Of a stretch of 64,000 nt of DNA, positions 35,484-44,769 are shown in pieces. The notes beneath the pieces were generated by a model. The model had not been told where the DNA came from. It saw nothing but the letters and a program-made list of their open reading frames with translations, and did no database searches. The translations under genes were made by a program, and so were the position numbers. The DNA is taken from NCBI GenBank assembly GCA_965247585.1, contig CBDFHC010000003.1, positions 496,001-560,000 of the forward strand, given 5' to 3'. Every line of letters begins with the position of its first letter. Position 1 is the stretch's first letter. This DNA comes from CBDFHC01 sp965247585. GTDB lineage: Bacteria > Chloroflexota > Dehalococcoidia > Lucifugimonadales > GCA-2712585.

Positions 35484-37141
35484 TCGATGGTCCCCGGGGG
35501 CTTGCTGGTGATGTCATATACGACGCGGTTGACCTGGGGAACCTCGTTGACGATGCGATTGGAGATGCGGCCCAGGACATCATAGGGGAGGCGAGCCCAG
35601 TCTGCGGTCATGGCGTCGTCGCTGGAGACGGCGCGGATGGCGACGACGTTGCCGTAGGTGCGAAAGTCGCCCATGACGCCGACGCTGCGGGCGTCAGTGA
35701 GGACGGCGAAGGACTGCCAAAGCTGATTGTAGAGGTTGGCGGCCTTGATTTCGTCAATGACGATCCAGTCACAGGCTCGGAGGATTTCCAGCTTCTCCCG
35801 GGTGACTTCACCCAGGACGCGGATGGCGAGGCCGGGGCCGGGGAAGGGTTGGCGGTTGACGATCTGCTCCGGGAGGCCGAGGGCCTCACCGACGCCGCGG
35901 ATCTCGTCCTTAAAGAGGAGGCGAAGGGGCTCCACGAGCTTGAGCTTCATATCCTTTGGGAGGCCGCCGACGTTGTGGTGGGTCTTGATCTTGGCGGCGG
36001 CGCGGGTCTCCGAGGTCTTGCTTTCAATAACGTCCGGGTAGAGGGTGCCCTGGGCGAGGAAGTCGGCGTCGCCAAGCTCGGCGGCGGCCTCTTCGAAGAC
36101 GCGGATGAACTGCTCGCCGATGGCCTTACGCTTCTCTTCAGGGTCCGAGACGCCGACCAGCTTGTTGAGGAAGCGCTCTGAGGCGTCGACGTAGAGGAGG
36201 TCCATGCTGAGGTTGCGCTGGAACGTGGCCTGAACCCGCTCAGCCTCTTCGAGGCGGAGGAGGCCGTTGTTGACGAATATGCAGGTGAGCTGGTTCTCGA
36301 CGGCGCGGTGGATAAGGGCAGCGGTGACGGCGGAATCTACGCCGCCGGAGAGGGCGCAGATGACGCGGCCCTGGCCCACCTGGTCTCGGATCTGCTGGAT
36401 GGCGGATGAGACGAAGTTGTCCGGGGTCCAGGCGCCGGTGCAACCGCAGATGCCGTATAGGAAGTTTTCCAGGACTTTCTTGCCCTGGGGTGTGTGTGCG
36501 ACCTCCGGGTGGAACTGGAAGCCGATGATGCCGTTGGCGCCGCCCATCACGGCTATGGGGGAGTTGTCTGTGTAGGCGAGCACCTGGAAGTTGGGGGGGA
36601 GGTCCTCGATCTGGTCGCCGTGACTCATCCAGACGGGGATGGAGGTGTCCAGGCCTTCGAAGACGGGGGAGCCGGTGACGTTCTGGTGGAGGACGGCATG
36701 ACCGTACTCGCGCTTAAGGCCAGGGACGACTTTGCCGCCGAGCTGGTGGGCGAGTACCTGCATGCCGTAGCAGATGCCGAGGACGGGCAGGCCGCGGTCA
36801 TAGACCCAAGGTGGCGCCAAGGGGGCGTCCTGGTCATAAACGCTGTTGGGGCCGCCGGAGAGGATAATGCCCTTGGGGTTCATGGCTTCGACGTCGGCCC
36901 ATGGGGCGTCGTGTGGAACGACCTCGCTGTAGACCTTGAGCTCGCGGACGCGGCGGGCGATAAGGTGGCTGTACTGGGAGCCGAAATCCACGATGGCGAT
37001 GCCCTCAGCAAGGCGCTCGGGAGGTTGCCTGGGATGGGCGGCGGCGCCTTCCTTTTCCTGGGCGATTTCGAGGTAGGTGGAGACCTCCAGGTCGTCGCTG
37101 GTGGAGACTCGCCTGGTGGGCACGGGTTTCTGGGTTACCAA
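35474..37141 (-). CDS. guaA: GMP synthase (glutamine-hydrolysing)
   Basis: Amination of XMP to GMP, 555 residues. The class I amidotransferase domain starts at IAIVDFGSQYSHLIARRV (about residue 49), with the Cys in GICYGMQVLAHQ and His/Glu in FHPEVAHT. The ATP-pyrophosphatase P-loop is CALSGGVDSAV, and the C-terminal dimerisation domain ends at GTIEWE. The TTG start gives a 46-48 residue N-terminal extension beyond most homologues; no better start is obvious. A promoter and hairpin leader precede it. Confidence 0.95.
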   Translation of the reverse strand: MVTQKPVPTRRVSTSDDLEVSTYLEIAQEKEGAAAHPRQPPERLAEGIAIVDFGSQYSHLIARRVRELKVYSEVVPHDAPWADVEAMNPKGIILSGGPNSVYDQDAPLAPPWVYDRGLPVLGICYGMQVLAHQLGGKVVPGLKREYGHAVLHQNVTGSPVFEGLDTSIPVWMSHGDQIEDLPPNFQVLAYTDNSPIAVMGGANGIIGFQFHPEVAHTPQGKKVLENFLYGICGCTGAWTPDNFVSSAIQQIRDQVGQGRVICALSGGVDSAVTAALIHRAVENQLTCIFVNNGLLRLEEAERVQATFQRNLSMDLLYVDASERFLNKLVGVSDPEEKRKAIGEQFIRVFEEAAAELGDADFLAQGTLYPDVIESKTSETRAAAKIKTHHNVGGLPKDMKLKLVEPLRLLFKDEIRGVGEALGLPEQIVNRQPFPGPGLAIRVLGEVTREKLEILRACDWIVIDEIKAANLYNQLWQSFAVLTDARSVGVMGDFRTYGNVVAIRAVSSDDAMTADWARLPYDVLGRISNRIVNEVPQVNRVVYDITSKPPGTIEWE

Positions 37142-37150
37142 GGCGCCCTG

Positions 37151-37179
37151 GAAAAGAAAACAGCGGGCCTTATGCCCGC
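37151..37179 (-). terminator. hairpin plus T-run in the guaA leader (possible attenuator)
   Basis: On the minus strand GCGGGC-ATAAG-GCCCGC is followed by TGTTTTCTTTTCC. This is a canonical intrinsic terminator, placed between the guaA promoter and the guaA start, only about 10 bases before it. It would work as an attenuator unless anti-terminated. No known purine riboswitch core was recognised in the leader. Confidence 0.6.
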
Positions 37180-37253
37180 CGTTGATGAGGAGGTGCCGGG
37201 GAGAAACAGCAATAAAAGCAATCTACAGAGACACCTGAATGGGACGTTAAATC

Positions 37254-37290
37254 TCGACCACAGATTAGCACTTATGCTATACTCAGTCAA
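37254..37290. promoter_or_regulatory. overlapping divergent promoters for guaA and tsaC
   Basis: Minus strand: TTGACT, 17-base spacer, TAATCT (37290 down to 37262), a near-consensus sigma-70 promoter facing guaA. Plus strand: TCGACC (37254), 18-base spacer, TATACT (37278-37283), facing tsaC at 37326. The two overlap, so transcription could be mutually exclusive. Confidence 0.6.
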
Positions 37291-37325
37291 GTCAGGGCAT
37301 TGAAGGATATCCGTAACGAATTAGG

Positions 37326-37961
37326 ATGATTACGTTAAATGTAGAACAAGCGCTTAAGGAAGGCGTAACTATTTTACGAAATGGCGGAGTAATTGCGTAT
37401 CCTACGGACACTCTGTATGGACTGGGATCTCACTATCTTTCGGTAGAGGCGGTCAGGCGTATATACCGTGTGAAGGGGAGGCCCGTGGGGAAGGGGCTAC
37501 CACTGCTGCTTTCTGGGGTTGGGGAGATGGGCCTGCTGGCGCTGGAGACGCCGCCGCTGGCTTTGGCGCTGGCAGAGGCGTTCTGGCCGGGGGCGCTGAC
37601 GCTGGTGCTGAAGGCGAGGCCGGGGATTCCGGCGGAGATTACGGGGGAGGGCGGGATGGTGGCGGTGAGGGTGCCGGACCACTCGATACCGAGGCGGCTG
37701 GCGGTAGGGGCAGGGGGTCCGATCATAGGCACCAGCGCCAACGTGAGTGGCGGGCCGGACCCGATAACGGCGCAGGATGTGGAGCGGGCGCTGGGGGATG
37801 CGGTGGACTGTATTGTGGACGGTGGCCCGGCGCCGAAGGGGAAGCCTTCCACGGTGGTGGACCTGACGGGAAGCAGGCCAAGGGTTGCCAGGCTGGGGGC
37901 GGTGGGCGTGGCGGAGCTGGAGGCGGTAATGGGTTGCAAGCTGGAGAGGGAAACCCGGTAG
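37326..37961 (+). CDS. tsaC: L-threonylcarbamoyladenylate synthase (Sua5/YrdC family)
   Basis: Makes threonylcarbamoyl-AMP for the t6A37 tRNA modification. 211 residues, a TsaC/YrdC domain without the extra Sua5 C-terminal domain. Motifs: GGVIAYPTDTLYGLG, KGRPVGKGLPLL, AVRVPDHSIPRRL, GTSANVSGGPDP and a late STVVDLTG. ATG start with GGAT upstream. Confidence 0.93.
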   Translation: MITLNVEQALKEGVTILRNGGVIAYPTDTLYGLGSHYLSVEAVRRIYRVKGRPVGKGLPLLLSGVGEMGLLALETPPLALALAEAFWPGALTLVLKARPGIPAEITGEGGMVAVRVPDHSIPRRLAVGAGGPIIGTSANVSGGPDPITAQDVERALGDAVDCIVDGGPAPKGKPSTVVDLTGSRPRVARLGAVGVAELEAVMGCKLERETR

Positions 37962-38046
37962 GGAACGGGTATCCGCGTATTGGGCCCCAAGTGATCCCTC
38001 CACCGACCCGTATCATTCAGGTAACTCCAATGTGGAGGGACTAACC

Positions 38047-38964
38047 ATGCTGCGGAGATTATATCCAAGCGGGTCTGTCCCAGGCTGGGCTTTGGTGATT
38101 CTGGGCGCATGGAACCTATTGGCAAATTTAAACACTGCCATTGAAGCTCCAAAGGTAATTTCAGAGCTTTGGGAATTCATCACTACTCCTAGTGGGAATG
38201 CCATCATCCTGGTTGTCGGCTTGGTATGGATCTTTGTGACGACTACTAAGCCTAAATGGCTGGCGACGGCATTAGGGCAGTTCAAGCGCCAAGACCCTTT
38301 GGCGCCGATAGTGGAAAAATTGTATAAGATTGAAAATAGCTTGAAAACATCCGATGACCATATCGCGCGCCTAGCCGCGTTCACCGGGGGGATAGATGAT
38401 CAGGTGAAGGGGCTGGACGAAAATCTAAAGGCGGTCGAGTCGGCTACTTTTCTCAGGGATAAGGCCAGTGCGCTGGGTAACATCTTGGTTCACTATAAAA
38501 GAACCACGTGGCATCTCGGTGAAATTGCTCCAACGGCGCGCTTTGAGTTCGAAATTTACAACGCAGGGAAGTGGCCTATAAAACTTACTGGGAAAACAAG
38601 TGGCGCTCCACTGGTGTAAGATTCTCAAATGGGGGGTGTGACGTGGGAGATTGAGAGTCAGGCTCCCGCTGGTGTTATTTGTCCAAGCAAAACGGCAAAA
38701 ATGGTAGGCTTACTACCAGTAGGCGATAGGTTTGCCGAAACCTTGGCGTTTAAGCCTCAAGTTGGCGTCATCTACATTGACTTTGGTCGGATGTCGTTTG
38801 AAGTGGACGCGGTTAACGAAGAAAACAAAAGGCAGAGGATTGGTCGAAAGACCTTAGGCGAATTGGAAAAAGTAAAAGTTGATGACCATGTCGAGTTGCA
38901 GCGGATTCGGTCTTTTGTGAAGTGGAAGAACAACCTCCCCCTCGATCAAAGGGTAGGCCGTTGA
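38047..38964 (+). pseudogene. low-GC membrane protein gene split by an in-frame TAA
   Basis: One frame runs from ATG 38047 (GGAGGGA upstream) to 38964, about 305 codons, broken only by TAA at 38617-38619. The N-terminal part has two hydrophobic segments (WALVILGAWNLLANL and AIILVVGLVWIFVTT), then a helical region. The C-terminal part is a beta-rich domain (FEFEIYNAGKWPIKLTG), whose strands continue directly past the stop (MGGVTWEIESQ). No family recognised. GC is far below the neighbours, suggesting transfer. Either readthrough/pseudogene or two separate ORFs (38047-38619, 38629-38964). Confidence 0.65.
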
Positions 38965-39989
38965 CTGGAAGGATTAGAATTCCAGCAATATTCGACCGGT
39001 ACAGGGACGCGGTGAACGCGGCGATTGAGCAGGCCCTTTCAGAGCGGAAGGGCTTGTTGTACGACATGATGCTGTACCAATTGGGCTGGATGGACCAGCA
39101 GGGGGCGCTGCTTCCGAAACGGGCCGAGGCGCGGCCTCTTTCCACGTTGTGCCTGCTGGCGTGCGAGGGGATGGGGGGGGACCATTCGATGGCGGTGCCG
39201 GCGGCGGCGGCGCTGGAGCTGGTGCATACCTTCACGGTGGTGCACGGGGATGTGCAAGACGGGGTGCCGCCGTCGGATGATAGGCCATCGGTGTGGTGGG
39301 CGTGGGGCCCGGGGCAGGCGATCAATGTGGGCGACGGGCTGCATGCGCTGGGACGGGCGGAGATTTTTCGATTAACGGAGAACGGAGTGGCGGTGGAGAA
39401 GGTGATGTCGGCGCTGAACGCGCTGGACGAGGCGTGTCTCCGGATGTGCGAGGGGCAGTACATGGAGCTGGCGTTCCAGGAGAGGCTGGACGTGACGGTG
39501 GGGGCTTACCTGAAGATGGCTGAGGCGAAGGGCGGTGCGCTAATGAGTTGCGCCGCGGAGCTGGGGGCGATGATTGCCACGGAGGACAGTGATTCGATAG
39601 GTTGTCTGGCGCGGGCGGGGGTGAAGCTGGGGGTGGCGGCGCAGATCCAACGGGACATCAGGGAGCTGTGGCCTTTGGACGGTGAGAGACCGGTGCAGGT
39701 TGGGGTAGCGAATAAGAAGAAGAGCTTTCCGGTGGTGCAGGCGCTGGAGGAGGGGGCGGTTTCGATGAAGCGGCAGATTGGAACGATCTATTTCAAGCGG
39801 GTGCTGGAGCCGCCGGACGTGAAGGCGTTGCGGGATCTGCTGGACGAGGCCAAGGCGCGGGAGTCGGCGCAGGTGGTGTCGGAGAGGTATTTAAACGAGG
39901 CGCTGGAGGCGGCGGAGGAGTCTGGAATTTCTCCATGGGGCCGGGAGCAGTTTGAGCAATTGAGCAGGAGCCTGGTGGAAGCGGGGTAG
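38961..39989 (+). CDS. polyprenyl-synthetase-like protein with altered Asp-rich motifs
   Basis: A 342-residue all-helical prenyl-synthase homologue. The first Asp-rich motif reads GDVQD (Gly96-Asp100) where synthases have DDxxD, and the second reads RDIRE (Arg231-Glu235). GQAINVGDGLHALG, the usual AIxxGD segment, is intact. TTG 38961 overlaps the stop of the preceding gene (TTGA); an ATG at 38922 is also open. The changed metal-binding residues suggest altered or absent prenyl transfer. It could still bind isoprenoid diphosphates. Confidence 0.78.
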   Translation: MTGRIRIPAIFDRYRDAVNAAIEQALSERKGLLYDMMLYQLGWMDQQGALLPKRAEARPLSTLCLLACEGMGGDHSMAVPAAAALELVHTFTVVHGDVQDGVPPSDDRPSVWWAWGPGQAINVGDGLHALGRAEIFRLTENGVAVEKVMSALNALDEACLRMCEGQYMELAFQERLDVTVGAYLKMAEAKGGALMSCAAELGAMIATEDSDSIGCLARAGVKLGVAAQIQRDIRELWPLDGERPVQVGVANKKKSFPVVQALEEGAVSMKRQIGTIYFKRVLEPPDVKALRDLLDEAKARESAQVVSERYLNEALEAAEESGISPWGREQFEQLSRSLVEAG

Positions 39990-39999
39990 CCCTGAAAGT

Positions 40000-40900
40000 C
40001 ACAGGTTGGGTTTAATGCTCTCCTTGGAGGGCCGCAGAGCTTGTGAGCGAATTGAGCTGGGACAGCGCGATAGTGGGTGCCAGGGCGGGACACCCTCAAC
40101 CCTGCTCCACCCAGATTCATCGATCCTAAAGGACGGACTCGGAATCGATCATGTTGGCGACCAGCACCAGGAATGATGAAAGACCAGGATTGGAATCCGA
40201 AGCGGGGGCCGCGGTAGGACTTGCTCTCACCCCGCACCCAGATTCTTCGATCCTCACGAGCGGACTCAGAATGACATGATGGGGGGCGGAATGCGGTATG
40301 GGCTCGTCCTTCGAGAACCTTAGGATGAGCGGGTTGGAGGCGTAGGAGGCTTATTTTCATAGGAATCGATCATGTTGGCGTCCAGCACCAGGGAGGATGA
40401 AAACCAGGATTGGAATCCGAAGCGGGGGCCGCGGTAGGACTTGCTCTCCCCCCGCACCCAGATTCCTCGATCCTCACGAGCGGACTCAGGATGACATGGT
40501 GGGGGGCGGAATGCGGTATGGGCTCGTCCTTCGAGAGCCTGAGGATGAGCGGGTTGGAGGCGCAGGAGGCTTATTTTCATAGGAATCGATCATGTTGGCG
40601 ACCAGCACCGGGGAGGATGAAAACCAGGATTGGAATCCGAAGCGGGGGCCGCGGCAGGACTTGCTCTCCCCCCGCACCCAGATTCTTCGATCCTCACGAG
40701 CGGACTCAGGATGACTTGGTGAGGGGCGGAATGGGGTATGGGCTCGTCCTTCGAGAGCCTCAGGATGAGCGGGTTGGTGGCATAGAGAGGCTTATTTTCA
40801 TGGGAATCGATCATGACTCATGCAGACGCTCAACCTGGGAGAAAGCAACGATGAGTATGCTGAGGAAGTCAAAAACTCACAGCCTTAGGATGTAGCGGGA
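40000..40900. repeat. large repeat mosaic with three tandem composite units
   Basis: It starts with a degenerate unit (CAGGGCGGGACACCCTCAAC). Three near-identical units of about 200 bp follow, each made of a GAATCGATCATGTTGGCG and CCAGCACC segment, GGATTGGAATCCGAAGCGGG, a CCAGATTCTTCGATCCTCAC module and a TCCTTCGAGAGCCTCAGGAT module. It ends with the GCAGACGCTCAACCTGG to GTCAAAAACTCACAGCC module just before pgk. No gene is seen. Confidence 0.9.
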
Positions 40901-40928
40901 AGACCTTTGCAAGGGAGCTTGGCCAGGG

Positions 40929-42152
40929 ATGAATAAGAGGACGCTGCGAGACCTGGAGGTATCCGGCAGGACGGTGCTGGTGAGGGCGGACTTCAACGTG
41001 CCGATAGAGGAGGGCGCGGACCGGATAGGGGAATACGACCACCGGCTTAGGGTGACGGTGCCGACGATCAACTATTTGTTGGAGCGAAACTCCAAGGTGG
41101 TGTTGTGCTCCCACCTGGGGAGGCCGAGGGGGAAGGTGGTGGAGACGCTGAGGATGCGGCCCATCGCCCAGAGGCTGTCGACGCTGCTTGGCCGGCCGGT
41201 GACGGCGCTGGAGGACTGCGTTGGGCCTGGGGTGCAAACCGCGGTGGCAGGAATGGGCGAGGGGGATGTGGCGCTGTTGGAGAACCTTCGCTTTTACGCC
41301 GAGGAGGAGAAGAACGACCCGGCGTTCGCCCGGGAGCTGGCGGCGCCGGCGGATTTGTTTGTTCTGGACGCGTTCGGGGCGGCGCACCGGGCGCACGCCT
41401 CGATAGTAGGGGTGTCGGCGCACCTGCCCTCGGCGGCGGGGCTGCTGCTGGAGCGGGAGGTGGATATGATAGGCGGGGCGCTGGATTCGCCGGAGCGTCC
41501 GCTGGCGGCGGTGCTGGGGGGCGCGAAGGTGAGCGACAAGATTAGGATACTGGAGAACCTGCTGGGCCGGGTGAATGCCCTTTATATAGGAGGGGGAATG
41601 GCGGCGACGTTCCTTAAGGCGCAGGGGAAGGGGGTTGGGGAGTCGCTGGTGGAGGAGGAGTTGGTGGATTTCGCGGGTGACCTTATGGGCCGCGCCGGTG
41701 GGGATGGGGTGGCGTTTCACCTGCCGGTGGACGTGGTGGTGGCCTCGGAGTTCGCCGAGGCGCCGAGGGAGGTGAGGACGGTGCGGGTGGACCAGGTGCC
41801 GGAGAGGTACCGGATTCTGGATATTGGACCGGATACGGTGGCGGGCTTCCGGGAGGGGTTGGGTTCCAGCAAGACGGTTATATGGAACGGCCCGATGGGG
41901 GTGTTTGAGTTCGAGCGGTTCGCCGCGGGGACGAGAGGGGTGGCGGCAGCGGTGGCGGAGCTGGACGCGGTGACGATAATCGGTGGAGGTTCCACGGCGG
42001 AGGCGGTAGAGTCGCTGGGGCTGAGGGCGAAGATGACGCACGTATCGAGCGGAGGCGGGGCGATGCTGGAGTTCCTGGAGGGGAGGGAGCTGCCCGGCAT
42101 TGCGGCGCTGCCGGACCGGGAGCGGGGAGAGGGGAATGGGGTTTTGTATTAA
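40929..42152 (+). CDS. pgk: phosphoglycerate kinase
   Basis: Glycolytic ATP-forming kinase, 407 residues. RADFNVPIEEG near the N-terminus, SHLGRPRG, ENLRFYAEEEKND, AVLGGAKVSDK, IGGGMAATFLKAQG, NGPMGVFEFERF and the C-terminal GGGSTAEAVESLG are all present. It leads a glycolytic set with apgM and tpiA, each separated by repeats or short spacers. The ATG follows AAGGGAGCTTGG. Confidence 0.97.
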   Translation: MNKRTLRDLEVSGRTVLVRADFNVPIEEGADRIGEYDHRLRVTVPTINYLLERNSKVVLCSHLGRPRGKVVETLRMRPIAQRLSTLLGRPVTALEDCVGPGVQTAVAGMGEGDVALLENLRFYAEEEKNDPAFARELAAPADLFVLDAFGAAHRAHASIVGVSAHLPSAAGLLLEREVDMIGGALDSPERPLAAVLGGAKVSDKIRILENLLGRVNALYIGGGMAATFLKAQGKGVGESLVEEELVDFAGDLMGRAGGDGVAFHLPVDVVVASEFAEAPREVRTVRVDQVPERYRILDIGPDTVAGFREGLGSSKTVIWNGPMGVFEFERFAAGTRGVAAAVAELDAVTIIGGGSTAEAVESLGLRAKMTHVSSGGGAMLEFLEGRELPGIAALPDRERGEGNGVLY

Positions 42153-42735
42153 GTTTTGAGGGACACCCTCAGACTCCCGGCAGCCACCAACCAGGTCCCC
42201 TGCACTCTCCTGTATGGCTGTGTGCACCAGTTGCGTGTAGGGTATTCTCATAGGAATGAGTCATGGCGATGGGTATGGCAACAACGGAGGGTTGGGAATC
42301 AGAGTTTGGTGGTGGGAGTAGACCCGAAGGTTGGATGTGCTCTCCCACCACACCCAGACTCTTCGATCCTCACGGACCGATTCAGAATGACATGAAGGAA
42401 GGAATGGACTGCGGATAGAGTCGCCTGGAAGGGGCTATGGAAAGGTTACGGGCTCCTATGGGCGGGGGAATCAGTTGTGGAGATGGGTATGTCCACACGA
42501 AGGATTGCGAATCAGAGGTTGGTGGCGCCCGCTTTTCTTCGAGGGCCTCAGGGCTTGTGAACCAATCAATCTGGGAGGGTGATAGTGGGCGCGAGGGTTG
42601 GACACGTAGAGAGGGTTGCGAATCACAGGTTGGTGGTGCCCACCCACGACCACCCAGTGAGGTTTAATTTCTGAGGGACACCATAAGACTCCCGGCAGAA
42701 GGGCTATGCCCCTCTGCACTCCTCCTAGCTGGGTG
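42148..42735. repeat. mosaic repeats between pgk and apgM
   Basis: A main right module directly after the pgk stop (GAGGGACACCCTC near 42159), then a left module joined to a CCAGACTCTTCGATCCTCAC module. Two further left modules follow, and a right module with GAGGGACACCATAAGACTCC near 42674, ending in TAGAGTAGGGACGGTGCTAT. Confidence 0.87.
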
Positions 42736-42774
42736 CAGATAGAGTAGGGACGGTGCTATTTTCGAGGGGATGCG

Positions 42775-43983
42775 ATGATTGACGTAAAAGAGCTGACGGA
42801 ATCCTATGCCAAGACAGATTCGCTCATTGTGATGCTGGTGGTGGATGGGTTGGGGGGAGCGCCGCATCCGGAGACGGGGAAGTCTGAGTTGGAGACGGCG
42901 CGGCTGCCGAATTTGGACCGGCTGGCGGGGGAGAGCGCCTGCGGGCTGACGATACCGGTGCTGCCGGGGGTGACGCCGGGGAGCGGGCCAGGACACTTGT
43001 CGCTGTTCGGTTACGACCCGTTGAAGCACATGGTAGGCCGGGGCGCACTGGAGGCGATGGGGGCGGACGGGGTGGACTTCCGGGAAGGCGACGTAGCTGC
43101 GCGAGGGAACTTCTGCACGGTCGACGCGGACGGAATGTTGCTGGACCGCCGCGCGGGACGGGTGCCCTCGGAGGTGAGCGGGCCGCTGTGCGAAGGTCTG
43201 GACAGGATAAGGGTGGACTCGCTGGACGTGAAGGTGTATCTGGTGAAGGACCACAGGTTCGTGCTTCGGCTGCGTGGCGAGGGGCTTTCGGGTGGGGTGA
43301 GCGAGACGGACCCACAGCGGACCGGCGTGCCGGCGCTGGCGGCCAGGGGGCTTTCGGGGGAGGGGGAGCGCACAGCGGCGGCGGTGAACGAGTTCGTGCG
43401 GCAGGCGCGTGAGGTGCTGATGGAGGAGAAGGCGGCGAATATGGTGCTGCTGCGAGGGTTTTCGGGGTATCCCAAGCTGCCTTCGATGGGCGAGACGTTT
43501 CGGCTGAACCCGGCGGCGATAGCGGCGTACCCGATGTACCGGGGGCTGACCTCTATAGTAGGGATGGAGGTGTTGCGCACGGGGGACACTTTCGATGATG
43601 AGCTGGATACGCTGGAGGAGCACTTCGACGAGCACGATTTCTTTTATATTCACTACAAGGCGGCGGACGCGGCTGGCGAGGACGGCGATTTCGAGGGGAA
43701 GGTGCGGGCGCTGGAGGAGTTGGACCGGCGGTTGCCGAGGTTGATGGAGCTGGCGCCGGAGGTGTTGGTGGTGGCGGGGGACCACGCCACGCCGGCGATT
43801 ATGGCGGCGCATAGCTGGCACCCGGTGCCACTTCTGCTGCGGTCCCAGTGGACGCGAGGGGAGGGGACGGAGGCGTTCAGCGAGCGGGCGTTCAGGGGAG
43901 GTTCCCTGGGGACGATGCCGGCCATGGGGGTTATGGGACTGGCGCTGGCGCATGCAGGCAAACTTAGCAAATATGGGGCGTAA
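42775..43983 (+). CDS. apgM: 2,3-bisphosphoglycerate-independent phosphoglycerate mutase, archaeal type
   Basis: Interconverts 3- and 2-phosphoglycerate. 402 residues of the alkaline-phosphatase superfamily, ApgM branch. Metal/phosphoserine regions are MLVVDGLGGAPHPETGK and GSGPGHLSLFGYDP; ARGNFCTVD and FFYIHYKAADAAGEDG follow, and VVAGDHATPA supplies the last metal ligands. It is shorter than the bacterial iPGM (about 510). Lies between pgk and tpiA. Confidence 0.95.
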   Translation: MIDVKELTESYAKTDSLIVMLVVDGLGGAPHPETGKSELETARLPNLDRLAGESACGLTIPVLPGVTPGSGPGHLSLFGYDPLKHMVGRGALEAMGADGVDFREGDVAARGNFCTVDADGMLLDRRAGRVPSEVSGPLCEGLDRIRVDSLDVKVYLVKDHRFVLRLRGEGLSGGVSETDPQRTGVPALAARGLSGEGERTAAAVNEFVRQAREVLMEEKAANMVLLRGFSGYPKLPSMGETFRLNPAAIAAYPMYRGLTSIVGMEVLRTGDTFDDELDTLEEHFDEHDFFYIHYKAADAAGEDGDFEGKVRALEELDRRLPRLMELAPEVLVVAGDHATPAIMAAHSWHPVPLLLRSQWTRGEGTEAFSERAFRGGSLGTMPAMGVMGLALAHAGKLSKYGA

Positions 43984-43987
43984 CGCG

Positions 43988-44761
43988 ATGACCGAGTTAT
44001 TGGCAGTGGGCAACTGGAAGATGAACACGACGGTGTCTGAGGCGGTGGATTTGGCTTTGGCGGTGCGTCAAAGGGTGGAGGGCGCCGGTGGGGGGGGGGT
44101 GCGGACGGTGGTTTGCCCGCCGTTCGTGTCGCTGGCGCCGGTGAAGGAGGTGCTGTCCGGCTCCGAGATAGGGCTGGGGGCACAAAATGTATATTTCGAG
44201 GCCCAGGGTGCGTTCACGGGGGAGGTGTCGGCGGGGATGCTTGCGGACTTGTGCCAGTTCGTGATAATTGGGCATTCGGAGAGGCGGCACGTGCTGAGGG
44301 AAGGGTACCAGATTGTGTCGCGGAAGCTGAGGGCGGTGGTGGAGGCGGGGTTGCGGCCGATCCTGTGCGTGGGGGAGACGCTGGACCAGCGGCAGCGGGA
44401 CGCAGCGGAGACGGTGGTGCGGAGGCAGCTTGACAGCGCGCTGTCAGGGATGCCGGACCCCAGCGGGCTGGTGGTGGCCTACGAGCCGGTGTGGGCGATA
44501 GGCACGGGGGTGCCGGCGAGCCCGGCGGCGATAGTTGACATAACGGGAGGGGCGATAAGGGCGGAGCTGGAGAAGCACTACGGGGAGCAAGCGTCGCTGG
44601 AGGTGCCGGTGCTGTACGGTGGGAGCGTAAACCCTGGGAATGTTTCGGGGTTCCTGGAGGAGCCCAGCATTCAGGGGACGCTGGTGGGTGGGGCGAGTTT
44701 GGACGCGGAGCAGTTCTGCGAGATTGTGAGGTTGACGCGGGATGTTAAAGGCGGGTCTTAG
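43988..44761 (+). CDS. tpiA: triosephosphate isomerase with a variant C-terminus
   Basis: Isomerises DHAP and G3P; 257 residues. Motifs: VGNWKMN, IIGHSERRHV with the catalytic His, VVAYEPVWAIGTG with the catalytic Glu, and YGGSVNPGN. The ATG at 43988 matches the family start. The last 122 conserved bp (44616-44737) recur at 45354-45475. This copy ends RLTRDVKGGS, the distant copy RLTAEVKGRGRG, so the original 3' end seems to have been replaced when the small-gene cassette arrived. Confidence 0.95.
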   Translation: MTELLAVGNWKMNTTVSEAVDLALAVRQRVEGAGGGGVRTVVCPPFVSLAPVKEVLSGSEIGLGAQNVYFEAQGAFTGEVSAGMLADLCQFVIIGHSERRHVLREGYQIVSRKLRAVVEAGLRPILCVGETLDQRQRDAAETVVRRQLDSALSGMPDPSGLVVAYEPVWAIGTGVPASPAAIVDITGGAIRAELEKHYGEQASLEVPVLYGGSVNPGNVSGFLEEPSIQGTLVGGASLDAEQFCEIVRLTRDVKGGS

Positions 44762-44769
44762 GCAACTAC

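Noticed and set aside
40869..42251. 460-codon antisense ORF over pgk
   Set aside because: Same antisense artefact; pgk is unambiguous on the plus strand.
42664..44028. 454-codon antisense ORF over apgM
   Set aside because: Low-complexity His/Arg/Pro translation opposite a well-supported enzyme gene.
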